In this document: positions 9,536-18,158 of the stretch, one piece after another
Layout of the letters: each line of letters opens with the position of its first letter
Position numbering within the stretch: the first letter of the stretch is position 1
Origin: Nitrococcus sp.
GTDB taxonomy: Bacteria; Pseudomonadota; Gammaproteobacteria; Nitrococcales; Nitrococcaceae
NCBI GenBank assembly: GCA_030452265.1
Contig: JAKDMQ010000002.1
Location: 1-41,040, forward strand
Length of the DNA: 41,040 nucleotides
Direction: 5' to 3'
The notes under the pieces: model-generated
Told to the model about the DNA's origin: nothing
Seen by the model: the letters and a program-made list of their open reading frames with translations, nothing else
Databases searched by the model: none
Made by a program: the position numbers and the translations under genes

Positions 9536-9883
9536 GTGAGCTATGCGCCCGTTCGCAAACTCTTGGCAACGAACCGGACCGATGCCTTCGACTGCGGCCA
9601 AGCTGCGCTGAACCTGTTCTTGCAACGCTTTGGGCTAGTCAACCAAAGGGCCAACAGCGCGCAGACCTACGTGTGCTGCCAGAATGACGTGCTGATTGGC
9701 TTCTACAGCCTCGCCTTTGGCAGTGTCGATCCGGAGACCGCACCTTCGAGGGCGATGAAGGGCTTGGCGCGCCACCCGGTGCCCGTGATGGTCCTGGCTC
9801 GGCTCGCCGTAGACAAGGAACATCAGCGCAAGGGGTTGGGGCAAGCCCTGCTCAAGGATCTCAAGAGCCTGTTGGCGAAGTGA
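9536..9883 (+). pseudogene. GNAT-family toxin (TacT-like), truncated to about 115 aa
   Basis: 'FDCGQAALNLFLQRFG', 'ARLAVDKEHQRKGLGQALLKD' are GNAT/TacT-like, but the ORF ends 'LLKDLKSLLAK*' and lacks the second half of the fold. Confidence 0.8.
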
Positions 9884-10011
9884 AGCGAGAGATCGCCTCC
9901 GGGCACTCCTTCTTTTCATGCGCATGGCTCCTGGCGACCGGTAACTGCCGTTCGTCCTACGTCATTCTCCTGATCGCCCCGCGTGGAACATGTTTTTCGT
10001 GCATGGGTACG

Positions 10012-10416
10012 TCAGCGATCTGCTGGTTGCTGAGCCAGCCGTATCGGGCCAGGATATTGAGCCACAGTTACATCATTGGTCAGCAACGTAATTCCTTCGA
10101 CCATCGCCTGCGCGATCAGCAGTCGGTCGAACGGGTCTTTGTGGATAGACGGCAAGACGTCGATTGCGACCGCGTGCCCGCTTAATATTGGTAGCTCGCG
10201 GTAGCCGTTGTCGATGAGACCGCGGCGCAGCAAACGCGCGTCGACCTGAAAATCAGTCCGATTCAACCCGCTTTTAATGGCAATCTCCCATAGGCTCGCC
10301 GCGCTGAAGAGCAGTTCGTTCTCCGGATCAGCCATCAGGACACGAGCGCCTCTCGGCACGTGATCGATGCTGCCCGCCGCCCAAAGCAACAAATGGGTGT
10401 CTAGCAACAGCTTCAA
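10012..10416 (-). CDS. PIN-domain toxin (VapC-like), apparently intact
   Basis: 'MKLLLDTHLLLWAA', 'SAASLWEIAIKSGL', 'HKDPFDRLLIAQAMVEGITLLTND'. Confidence 0.93.
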   Translation of the reverse strand: MKLLLDTHLLLWAAGSIDHVPRGARVLMADPENELLFSAASLWEIAIKSGLNRTDFQVDARLLRRGLIDNGYRELPILSGHAVAIDVLPSIHKDPFDRLLIAQAMVEGITLLTNDVTVAQYPGPIRLAQQPADR

Positions 10417-10664
10417 ATGCCGCCCTCGAACAGTTTTTGAATCTCGTCCGCACCCATCGTGTTGAAGTCGTCCGGCACCTTGATCTGGCCCGCCAGGAAC
10501 CCGAAACGTTTCATCTGCGATGGCTCCGGAGCATTCAGGGCCATAACCTTGACCATAGGCTTACCGGCCTTGGCGATCACAAACGACTCTCCTTTGGCTG
10601 CCTGCTCGACCAGTCGTGATAGCTGGGTTTTTGCCTTGTGAATGTTGATCGTCTCCACGAGCAC
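10413..10664 (-). CDS. Phd/YefM-family antitoxin
   Basis: 'INIHKAKTQLSRLVEQAAKGESFVIAKAGKPMVKV'; 4-nt overlap with the PIN toxin. Confidence 0.93.
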   Translation of the reverse strand: MLVETINIHKAKTQLSRLVEQAAKGESFVIAKAGKPMVKVMALNAPEPSQMKRFGFLAGQIKVPDDFNTMGADEIQKLFEGGI

Positions 10665-10694
10665 ATCCTATAAACCTAGTCCGAATAGCTTAGT

Positions 10695-10943
10695 TTATCC
10701 GCCCCCGCGTTCCATGTACAACGAATCAAGCCGCACCCCATCGCCGACAGCCTCATGCAACCCGCCTCGGCGATCGAAGGTAAACACGGGAACCGGCAAC
10801 GTTTCGCCAGCTTCGCGATGGATCTGGGCGATCTCGCACAGGCGTGGTTGGGCGGGCTGTTCACTTGCCATGTCGGGCTTATGGCGCGCGGCGCGATGTT
10901 CTGCATAATCGGCAAGTTCCTGCTCATCGCCACCTAGCAGCAA
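10695..10943 (-). CDS. Hypothetical small ORF, possibly a gene remnant
   Basis: 'LLGGDEQELADYAEHRAARHKPDMASEQPAQPRLCEIAQIHREAGETLPVPVFTFDRRGGLHEAVGDGVRLDSLYMERGG' has coding-like composition; no family recognised. Confidence 0.25.
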   Translation of the reverse strand: MLLGGDEQELADYAEHRAARHKPDMASEQPAQPRLCEIAQIHREAGETLPVPVFTFDRRGGLHEAVGDGVRLDSLYMERGGG

Positions 10944-11118
10944 GATCTCGCTGAGGCCAAAGGCGTTGAGGCGTGCTCAGCTCGCTGCGGGGCGAGGCCT
11001 TCGACAGCGGGAGGCCTCGCGGGTTGAACCCGGGGCTCGCAAGATTACCCATTAGAATTTGCCGGCGGGGCCGGTTAGTATGGCTGAGTCCTTGATGGCC
11101 AGAGAGTGGGGGAGCGCC

Positions 11119-12393
11119 TTGAAACTCGAAACCATTGCCATCCACGGCGGCTATCAGCCCGAGCCGACCACCAAGGCCGTGGCCGTCCCTATCTATCAGA
11201 CCACCTCCTACGCCTTCGACAATACCCAACACGGCGCTGATCTTTTCGATCTCAAGGTGCCGGGCAACATCTACACGCGCATCATGAACCCGACCAATGC
11301 CGTGCTCGAAGAGCGGGTGGCGCAGATGGAGGGCGGAATCGCCGCGCTGGCGGTTGCCTCGGGCATGGCCGCCATCGAGTATTCCATCGAGACCATCGCT
11401 GAGGTGGGGGATAACCTCGTCACCACCACCAAGCTCTACGGGGGCACTTACAACTTCTTCGCGCATGGGTTGCCGCGGCGCGGGATCGAGGCGCGTTTCT
11501 GTGCGCAGGACGATTTCGAGGGCATCGCGGCGTGTATCGATGAGAAGACCAAGGCGGTGTTTTGTGAGACCGTGGGTAACCCCGCGGGGAATATCGTCGA
11601 TATCGAGCGTCTCGCCGAGATCGCGCACGCCAGGGGCGTACCGCTGATTGCCGATAATACGGTGCCCTCGCCGTATCTGTGGCGGCCCATCGAGCACGGT
11701 GCGGATATCGTGGTGCACGCCCTGACAAAGTATATGGGTGGCCACGGCAACAGCATCGCCGGCGTGATAGTCGACTCCGGCAAGTTTCCCTGGGCGGGGC
11801 ACGCTGAGCGCTACCGCATGCTCACCGAGCCGGACCCGTCCTATCACGGCGTGGTGTACACCGAGGCACTGGGCGAGGCGGCCTTCATCGGCCGGGCGCG
11901 CGTGGCGCCACTGCGCAACACCGGCGCGGCGCTCTCTCCTTTCAACGCCTTCCTGGTACTGCAGGGTATAGAGACTTTGCCGCTGCGCATGGATCGCCAC
12001 TGCGAGAACGCGCAGAAAGTCGCCGAGCACCTCAAGGGCCACCCGCAGGTAACCTGGGTGAATTACGCCGGCCTGGCGGAGAGCCCCGATCATGCGCTTG
12101 CCGAAAAATACATGGGCGGCAGGGCATCCGGCATCTTGAGCTTCGGCATCAAGGGTGGTGCCGAGGCGGGCGCTCGGTTCATCGACGCGCTCGATCTCAT
12201 CGTGCGGCTGGTGAACATCGGCGATGCCAAGTCTTTGGCTTGCCACCCGGCCACCACCACGCACCGCCAGCTCAGCGACGCGGAGCTTGAGAAGGCCGGT
12301 GTGTCGCGGGATTTGGTGCGGCTGTCCATCGGCATCGAGCACATCGACGACATTCTGGCCGACATCGATCAGGCGCTCGCCGCGGCGAAGTAG
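11119..12393 (+). CDS. metY: O-acetylhomoserine aminocarboxypropyltransferase/cysteine synthase
   Basis: 'LETIAIHGGYQPEPTTKAVAVPIYQTTSYAF', PLP Lys region 'HALTKYMGGHGNSIAGVIVDSG', 'LVNIGDAKSLACHPATTTHRQL'; start probably TTG 11119 (the supplied ORF begins at 11059). Confidence 0.95.
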   Translation: MKLETIAIHGGYQPEPTTKAVAVPIYQTTSYAFDNTQHGADLFDLKVPGNIYTRIMNPTNAVLEERVAQMEGGIAALAVASGMAAIEYSIETIAEVGDNLVTTTKLYGGTYNFFAHGLPRRGIEARFCAQDDFEGIAACIDEKTKAVFCETVGNPAGNIVDIERLAEIAHARGVPLIADNTVPSPYLWRPIEHGADIVVHALTKYMGGHGNSIAGVIVDSGKFPWAGHAERYRMLTEPDPSYHGVVYTEALGEAAFIGRARVAPLRNTGAALSPFNAFLVLQGIETLPLRMDRHCENAQKVAEHLKGHPQVTWVNYAGLAESPDHALAEKYMGGRASGILSFGIKGGAEAGARFIDALDLIVRLVNIGDAKSLACHPATTTHRQLSDAELEKAGVSRDLVRLSIGIEHIDDILADIDQALAAAK

Positions 12394-12550
12394 GCTCGGT
12401 CCCGCTAGCCTCCGGTCACGCATCCACCAAAACGGTCGGTGATGCGATGAACAAATGACATTCGAAAAAAGCGACACACGAGATGTGACGAGACAATAGT
12501 CGAAGCGCGTAGGGCAACGGTATGGACTAGCTTGCCGGGGGCTGCATCAA

Positions 12551-13906
12551 GTGAGCATAGCGAGCGTGGAAGAACAAAACGGACAGGAAGTCGACGACTC
12601 CGCCATGCATCGGGCCATAGCCGGTGCGGCCATTGGCAATGCGCTGGAGTGGTTCGATTTCGGAGTCTACGGTTACTTCGCCGTTACTATCGGTCAGGTG
12701 TTCTTCCCGACCCACAGCACGACCGCTTCGCTGTTGTCGGCGTTCGCCGTCTTTGCGGTTGCCTTCGTGGCGCGGCCGATTGGGAGTCTCTTTTTTGGCC
12801 CGCTGGGCGACAAGGTTGGCCGCAGCGGCGTATTGGTGGCGACGATCCTCATGATGTCGGGCGCGACGTTCGCGGTCGGCTTGCTGCCAAGCTACGACAG
12901 CATCGGTGTATGGGCGCCTATCGGCCTGATTATTCTTCGGCTGATACAGGGCTTCTCCACGGGCGGTGAGTACGGTTGCGCCGCTACCTTCATTGCCGAA
13001 TATGCCCCGGATGAGCGGCGCGGATTTTATACGAGCTGGCTGGAGCTCGGCACCCTGGCGGGTTATTCCCTGGCGGCGGTTCTAGCGGCCGTGCTCGCCG
13101 CATCGCTATCGAATGAGGCCATGTCATCGTGGGGCTGGCGCATTCCTTTTCTCATGGCGGCGCCCATGGGCATCTTCGGCTTGTACCTGCGGCTCAAGCT
13201 CGAGGACAGTCCGGCGTTCAACCAAATGAAGAGCGCGGGCGAGATCGCGCAAGCGCCGCTGCGCGAGGCTGTAACCGGGCACTGGCGGTCGATGCTGCTT
13301 TGCATTGGCATCGTGGTCGTTTGGAACGTGGCCTACTACACCGTGCTCAAGTATATGCCAAGCTATCTGACCGTGCGCCTGAATATCAGCGAATTGCATT
13401 CCTTGCTGCTCTCGCTCGGGGTTCTGATTGGGATGATGGTGTTGCTGACGTTTATCGGGCGGTTTTCCGACCGCATCGGGCGTAGGCCGGTGCTGCTAGT
13501 CGCCTGCTTGGGCCTGTTGTTGTTCTCGTATCCCGCCTTCGCGCTGATGCAGGTGGGCACCGCCTTGGCGTTTGCGGGCCTTGCCATTGTCAGTTTCTTC
13601 GTTGTGTTGCTCTCGGGCACGCTACCGGCGACCCTGCCGGCGATCTTCTCCACCCGAGTTCGAAACGGCGGTTTCACGATCTCCTATAATCTATCCACCT
13701 CGCTCTTCGGCGGTACCGCGCCGCTCGTGATTACCTATCTGATCTCGATATCGGGCAGCAATTATGTGCCGGCCTATTATCTAATGGGGGCGGCGGCGGT
13801 CGCGATCACGCCCATTTTGCTCATCCGGGAAACGGCCGGGTTGCCGCTGGCGGGCGCTAAGGCGTTGCACGAATCGCACAGGCCGATAGTTGAGCCATCG
13901 CCTTAG
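12551..13906 (+). CDS. MFS transporter, metabolite:H+ symporter family (ProP-like)
   Basis: 'AGAAIGNALEWFDFGVYGYFAVTIGQVFFP', 'ARPIGSLFFGPLGDKVGRSGVL', 'RLIQGFSTGGEYG'. Confidence 0.93.
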   Translation: MSIASVEEQNGQEVDDSAMHRAIAGAAIGNALEWFDFGVYGYFAVTIGQVFFPTHSTTASLLSAFAVFAVAFVARPIGSLFFGPLGDKVGRSGVLVATILMMSGATFAVGLLPSYDSIGVWAPIGLIILRLIQGFSTGGEYGCAATFIAEYAPDERRGFYTSWLELGTLAGYSLAAVLAAVLAASLSNEAMSSWGWRIPFLMAAPMGIFGLYLRLKLEDSPAFNQMKSAGEIAQAPLREAVTGHWRSMLLCIGIVVVWNVAYYTVLKYMPSYLTVRLNISELHSLLLSLGVLIGMMVLLTFIGRFSDRIGRRPVLLVACLGLLLFSYPAFALMQVGTALAFAGLAIVSFFVVLLSGTLPATLPAIFSTRVRNGGFTISYNLSTSLFGGTAPLVITYLISISGSNYVPAYYLMGAAAVAITPILLIRETAGLPLAGAKALHESHRPIVEPSP

Positions 13907-14742
13907 CGGACCACTCGAGTGCGGCTGGAAGTACCGGCCGCGACCGCGCGCTCAATGACTGGCCGCCAGTCGGGTTCCACGGGCAGGCCGAAGGTTTCGG
14001 CCAGAACGTGCTCGAGCTTAGCGGCGCTCAAAGTGTCCCGCTCCATGCCGCCAGCGGGCGTCCGGACAGTCAAGCGGTTGTCCGAAAGTGTATAGCGCGC
14101 CTCGGGCGTCGTGCGCGCAACCATCAGGTTGTGCCGGAAGTGGGAGCTTGGGTGCGTGGAGGTGAACCAGTTGGGAAGCTCGTAGTCGACATCGTGCTGC
14201 GCCTCACGCGAGAGCTCATAGACCGGTGCCCAAGCCTCGCCGAGCTTGGCCTCCAACAGCTGCCCATCACCGAGCGGTGTGAGGCGATAAGTCTCGTGCC
14301 GGGTTGTCTGCGGTGCCGTGCTGTCAAAGCGCAGCGGCGCGGCGAGCACGGCACCGCCGAAGCCGACATCGGCGAGCCAAGGCTCGCCAGCGATGGTGAG
14401 CCGCAACGCCATGTGGGTGCGCGGGCGCGGTGGTGCCTCGGGCGGATCCATCCAGCGCACACGCCCGACAAGGCCCTCGACTTCGAACCCGAGCGCCGTG
14501 AGCACGCGCTTGAACAGGGTATTGTGCTCATAGCAGTAGCCTCCACGGCCGCCCGCTACCAGCTTGGCGTCAACCGCGGCTGGTGTGAGATCAATGCCCC
14601 GGTTTACCAGGACGTCGATGGCCTCGAAGACGATCGCGTCCGGGTGCAGCTCGTGCAGCGCGCGCAGGGTCTCGAGCGTCGGCGTTCGCGGTCCGTGATA
14701 GCCGATACGAGCGCAATAGGCATCAAGATTGACTTCAGTCAT
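13903..14742 (-). CDS. Arylamine N-acetyltransferase (NAT)
   Basis: 'VAGGRGGYCYEHNTLFKRVLTALGFEVEGLVGRV' (Cys), 'RTHMALRL' (His), 'WLADVGFGG' (Asp) catalytic triad context. Confidence 0.96.
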   Translation of the reverse strand: MTEVNLDAYCARIGYHGPRTPTLETLRALHELHPDAIVFEAIDVLVNRGIDLTPAAVDAKLVAGGRGGYCYEHNTLFKRVLTALGFEVEGLVGRVRWMDPPEAPPRPRTHMALRLTIAGEPWLADVGFGGAVLAAPLRFDSTAPQTTRHETYRLTPLGDGQLLEAKLGEAWAPVYELSREAQHDVDYELPNWFTSTHPSSHFRHNLMVARTTPEARYTLSDNRLTVRTPAGGMERDTLSAAKLEHVLAETFGLPVEPDWRPVIERAVAAGTSSRTRVVR

Positions 14743-14854
14743 CGAAGTCTAACTCCAAGCACGGCATGTCGAATACATAAGCGTGACAACCGCCAGAATA
14801 GCTCGTAAGCGAAAAGAGTGTGAAGTAAAAGCGGCTGCATGGATGTCGAACTTA

Positions 14855-14904
14855 GGGCCTGTTGACATCCACCCGCGGCGTCGTGGGTGAATGCCAAAAG
14901 ACCC
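14855..14904. repeat. GGGCCTGTTGACAT palindromic element, copy A (degenerate right arm)
   Basis: gggcctgttgacatccaccc-gcggcgtcgt-gggtgaatgccaaaagaccc; related to 22721-22771. Confidence 0.75.
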
Positions 14905-14987
14905 TAATGTAGGGGAGCTCGTTGGCGCGGCGTTGGCCGTCAATACGCGCATTAGAAAGGCGCTCACGGTAAAGGAGTAGACTGATC

Positions 14988-15596
14988 ATGCTTGGGATCT
15001 CCGACATAGTCTCCGAGATGGGTTATATCGGCATCGCGCTGCTGATGTTCCTGGAGAACATCTTCCCGCCGATTCCCTCGGAGATCATAATGCCGCTGGC
15101 CGGTTTCACGGCCGCGCGCGGCGAGCTGAGTCTCGTGGGCGTGATCCTCGCCGGGTCGGCCGGCTCGCTACTTGGGGTGCTGCCCTGGTATGTCGTCGCC
15201 AGGTGGCTCGGCGAGGAGCGGCTCAAAGCTTGGGCGGACCGGCACGGCCGCTGGCTTACGGTCAGCAGCGGCGAGATCGACAAGGCTCTGGAGTGGTTCG
15301 ATCGACACGGCGGCAAGATGGTGTTCTTCGGTCGCCTGGTGCCCACCATCCGGACCCTGATATCGGTGCCGGCCGGGTTTGCGTGCATGAACCTGCCGCG
15401 GTTCCTCATCTATTCGACGGCCGGTACGCTGATCTGGTCGGGGCTCCTGGCCTGGGCCGGCTATCTCCTCCAGGATCACTACCAGAAGGTCGCGGATTAT
15501 ATCAGCCCTCTGGCCACCGCCATCCTGGTGATTATTGTGTTGGCTTATCTCTATCGCGTTGTCACTTACCGGCCCGCGGATAGGGCAAGCCGATGA
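14988..15596 (+). CDS. DedA-family membrane protein
   Basis: 'FLENIFPPIPSEIIMPLAGF', 'FFGRLVPTIRTLISVPAGFACMNLPRFLIYSTAGTLIWSGLLAWAGYLL'. Confidence 0.95.
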   Translation: MLGISDIVSEMGYIGIALLMFLENIFPPIPSEIIMPLAGFTAARGELSLVGVILAGSAGSLLGVLPWYVVARWLGEERLKAWADRHGRWLTVSSGEIDKALEWFDRHGGKMVFFGRLVPTIRTLISVPAGFACMNLPRFLIYSTAGTLIWSGLLAWAGYLLQDHYQKVADYISPLATAILVIIVLAYLYRVVTYRPADRASR

Positions 15597-15809
15597 GCCC
15601 GTTCCAAGACCATGCCACACGCCCGGAAATTTGGCGTCGCACCTGAATCTGCGCACCGTCCGCCTTCGACTCGACGTTATTTTGAATGCGTACCGGTAGC
15701 AACCCGCTATCGCTCAGTACCAATGTGCGTAAACACATGCACGGATGTTCACCTGTTCAACTTGGGCAGCCGGTGTAGGTCACGGTGACGGCGAAACTCC
15801 AACACCTCG

Positions 15810-15864
15810 GGTAGCCGCGTTGGGGCGAACGTTGGGGTTCGCAAGCTCACCCCAACCGGCTACC
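15810..15864. repeat. Imperfect palindromic intergenic repeat
   Basis: ggtagccgcgttggggcgaacgttggggttcgcaagctcaccccaaccggctaccc; outer arms GGTAGCC..GGCTACC, inner TTGGGG..CCCCAA. Confidence 0.6.
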
Positions 15865-15968
15865 CGCTCTACGGTAGCATCCCGAATTTTCCCGAGTGAT
15901 GCGATTCCCGTAAATCGTGGGAGGTCTCCCGGCAAAGCCTGGGGATCTCCTAATTTGGTATAGCAATA

Positions 15969-16290
15969 TTACGCGACGGGGCTATCTTCCAAGTAATACC
16001 TCCAACGGCACACCGCGGGAGCTTGGTTGATGCGGTCAATGTAGCGTTGGATACGCCCGGCGAGCTTGGCCTCGGAGCGCAGCGGATGCCGCGTAGTCGT
16101 GCGCGTGCCAGCTTGCCGAAGCGAACGATGCCGGCAAATTGAGCCAAGGGCCATGCCGAAGGGTGAAAATGCGCTCGAAGCGGGTGGGCACACTGGCTTT
16201 GAGCGGGTATTGGCCCCCTCCGAAGGCAAAGATCTTCGGGCGGCGGTGATAGGCAACGAAAAATGATCTGCCACGTTCATATGAAATCAA
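15969..16290 (-). pseudogene. IS630-family transposase C-terminal remnant with multiple frameshifts
   Basis: Spread over three minus frames: 'LKASVPTRFERIFTLRHGPWLNL', 'RFGKLARARLRGIRC', 'SEAKLAGRIQRYIDRINQAPAVCRWRYYLEDS*'; order matches the IS630 'TPKHGSWLN ... RIxxxIxxxNxxP..WxY' layout. Confidence 0.65.
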
Positions 16291-16349
16291 TCTGGGAGTA
16301 GGACGTTGTTGCTTCCGATGAAGGCGCGCCGAAACCGAAGAGGCAAACC

Positions 16350-18008
16350 ATGAAACAGCTTGGTCAGACTCAGATCCTTGCCGCGGGACAGAGGCTATGC
16401 GCGAGCCGTCCGCGCGCGCAGCGATCAGGGCGCCGCCTTTTCCCGGGTTTTGGCTGCCGTGCGGTCCTGGCGGCTGTGGCGATTGTCGCGGCCTGTGGGG
16501 TTGCGCCGTCAGCCGGGGCTACTGCTGGGCCTGGGCTACCGTTGCCAGGAAGCCCATTTGGCGCGCCGATCGCGTGGGGTGAGTGCGATCCTCCCGGTGA
16601 GGATTTGCAGTGCGCCCGCATTCAGGTGCCGCTGGATTGGGATAAGCCGAACGGGCGCACGATCAGCCTCGCGGTGATCCGCCATCGCGCGAGCAAGCCG
16701 CAGGAGCGGATCGGGACGCTGTTCATCAACCCGGGCGGGCCCGGGGATACGGGACTCGGCCTGCTGAAGGGCGATCCCGGAGGCGTCGACGCAATCGGCG
16801 GCGGTCATTTCGACGTCGTCAGCTGGGATCCTCGCGGTACCAACGCGAGCACCCGGGTTCTGTGTTTCCGCAGCCGGCGGGCCGAAGACCGTTTCTGGGC
16901 GGGCGCCTCGATCCCGCTCAGCCGCGCGGCCTCGCAGCGTTTCCGGGCGAAGACCGCGGATCTGGCGCGGCGCTGCGGCGACGTCAGCGGCTGGCTCTTG
17001 CCACACATCTCGACCGCCGACACGGCCCGTGATCTCGACCACCTGCGTGTCCTGCTGGGCGAGAAGAAGCTGACCTACGTCGGCCTCTCCTACGGTACCT
17101 ATCTTGGCCAGACGTACGCCAACATGTTTCCCGACCGGGTGCGGGCGATGCTGCTCAACGGGCTTGTCGATGCGATCGAATACTCGAAGAGCGCCGAGGC
17201 GAGGATAGCCTCGGGCGTGCGCCCCTCCGGCGAGGTCTTCGACCAGTTCCTCGCGCTGTGCGATAGCGCGGGGCCGGAGCGGTGCGCGCTCGCTGGCGGC
17301 AGCCAGACCGCGGCCGGGCGGGTCGCGCGGCTGTTCATGCAGGTGCAGCGCGAGCCGATCCCGGCTCCGGGGGCGAAGCCGCCGCTCTTGTCGCGCCAGT
17401 CGTTGAGTTACGGGGGTCTGCTGTTGTCACAATTTCAGCCAATGAGAGATCCCAGCACGTGGCCGGTCAACGCGGCGGATCTCGCCGCCGCGCTGGCGGG
17501 CGATGGCTCAGGGCTAGAGAGCGGTGCTGGCGGCTTCACTTCGCCCGCAGGCTGGGCAGGTGCGCTCGTGAGCGCAGCGATCTCGTGCGCGGACGCGGGT
17601 GCGCAACAGAGCTCGCATGCATGGCCGCGGGTGATCGGACGGCTCGAGCGGATCAGCCGACTCCAGGGCCGCATCCTGGGCTGGTGGCTGTGGGCTCCCT
17701 GTGCCTCCTGGCCCGTGCGCGGTCAAGACGCCTACCGGGGCCCCTGGAACGCTGTGACCGCGAACCCGATCCTCCTCATCAACCAGACGCACGACCCCAA
17801 CACGGGCTATGCAAACGCCGTACACGCCGAGCAGTACCTGGGCAACGCGGTCCTGCTCACGCACGAGGGCTACGGCCACCTTTACTTCCAGGACCCAAGT
17901 GCCTGCGTCGAGCGGGCGATGGTCGACTACCTGGTCAACCTGGTCATTCCGCCGCCGGGCACGGTTTGCCAGTCCGATCACCAGCCCTTCGAGCCGGAAT
18001 TCCGCTAG
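16350..18008 (+). CDS. Secreted alpha/beta-hydrolase, tripeptidyl aminopeptidase (TAP-like) type
   Basis: Signal-like N terminus, 'FINPGGPGDTG', 'VVSWDPRGTNAST', nucleophile elbow 'VGLSYGTYLGQTYANMFPDRV', C-terminal 'ILLINQTHDPNTGYANA..LTHEGYGHLYF'. Confidence 0.9.
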   Translation: MKQLGQTQILAAGQRLCASRPRAQRSGRRLFPGFGCRAVLAAVAIVAACGVAPSAGATAGPGLPLPGSPFGAPIAWGECDPPGEDLQCARIQVPLDWDKPNGRTISLAVIRHRASKPQERIGTLFINPGGPGDTGLGLLKGDPGGVDAIGGGHFDVVSWDPRGTNASTRVLCFRSRRAEDRFWAGASIPLSRAASQRFRAKTADLARRCGDVSGWLLPHISTADTARDLDHLRVLLGEKKLTYVGLSYGTYLGQTYANMFPDRVRAMLLNGLVDAIEYSKSAEARIASGVRPSGEVFDQFLALCDSAGPERCALAGGSQTAAGRVARLFMQVQREPIPAPGAKPPLLSRQSLSYGGLLLSQFQPMRDPSTWPVNAADLAAALAGDGSGLESGAGGFTSPAGWAGALVSAAISCADAGAQQSSHAWPRVIGRLERISRLQGRILGWWLWAPCASWPVRGQDAYRGPWNAVTANPILLINQTHDPNTGYANAVHAEQYLGNAVLLTHEGYGHLYFQDPSACVERAMVDYLVNLVIPPPGTVCQSDHQPFEPEFR

Positions 18009-18158
18009 GCCCGAGGAGAGATTCGGAGGCCCATGGAGTGAACGGGTTGCCAAGACGTTCCCAACAGGAGGCCTCGAATGAGTAGGTAGCAACGACTTGA
18101 AGGCCAAGGCGACCGGTCGGTCACCGGACCGAATGCGTGTCATAGGAGGAGCCTTATC

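Noticed and set aside
10924-12477. 517 aa minus-strand ORF
   Set aside because: Antisense to metY, which has clear family motifs; long shadow ORFs are common at this GC content
13903-13906. MFS and NAT genes overlap tail-to-tail in a shared TTAG
   Set aside because: Real but ordinary; convergent 4-nt stop overlaps are common in compact genomes
14008-14808. 266 aa plus-strand ORF
   Set aside because: Antisense to the arylamine N-acetyltransferase with catalytic motifs on the minus strand
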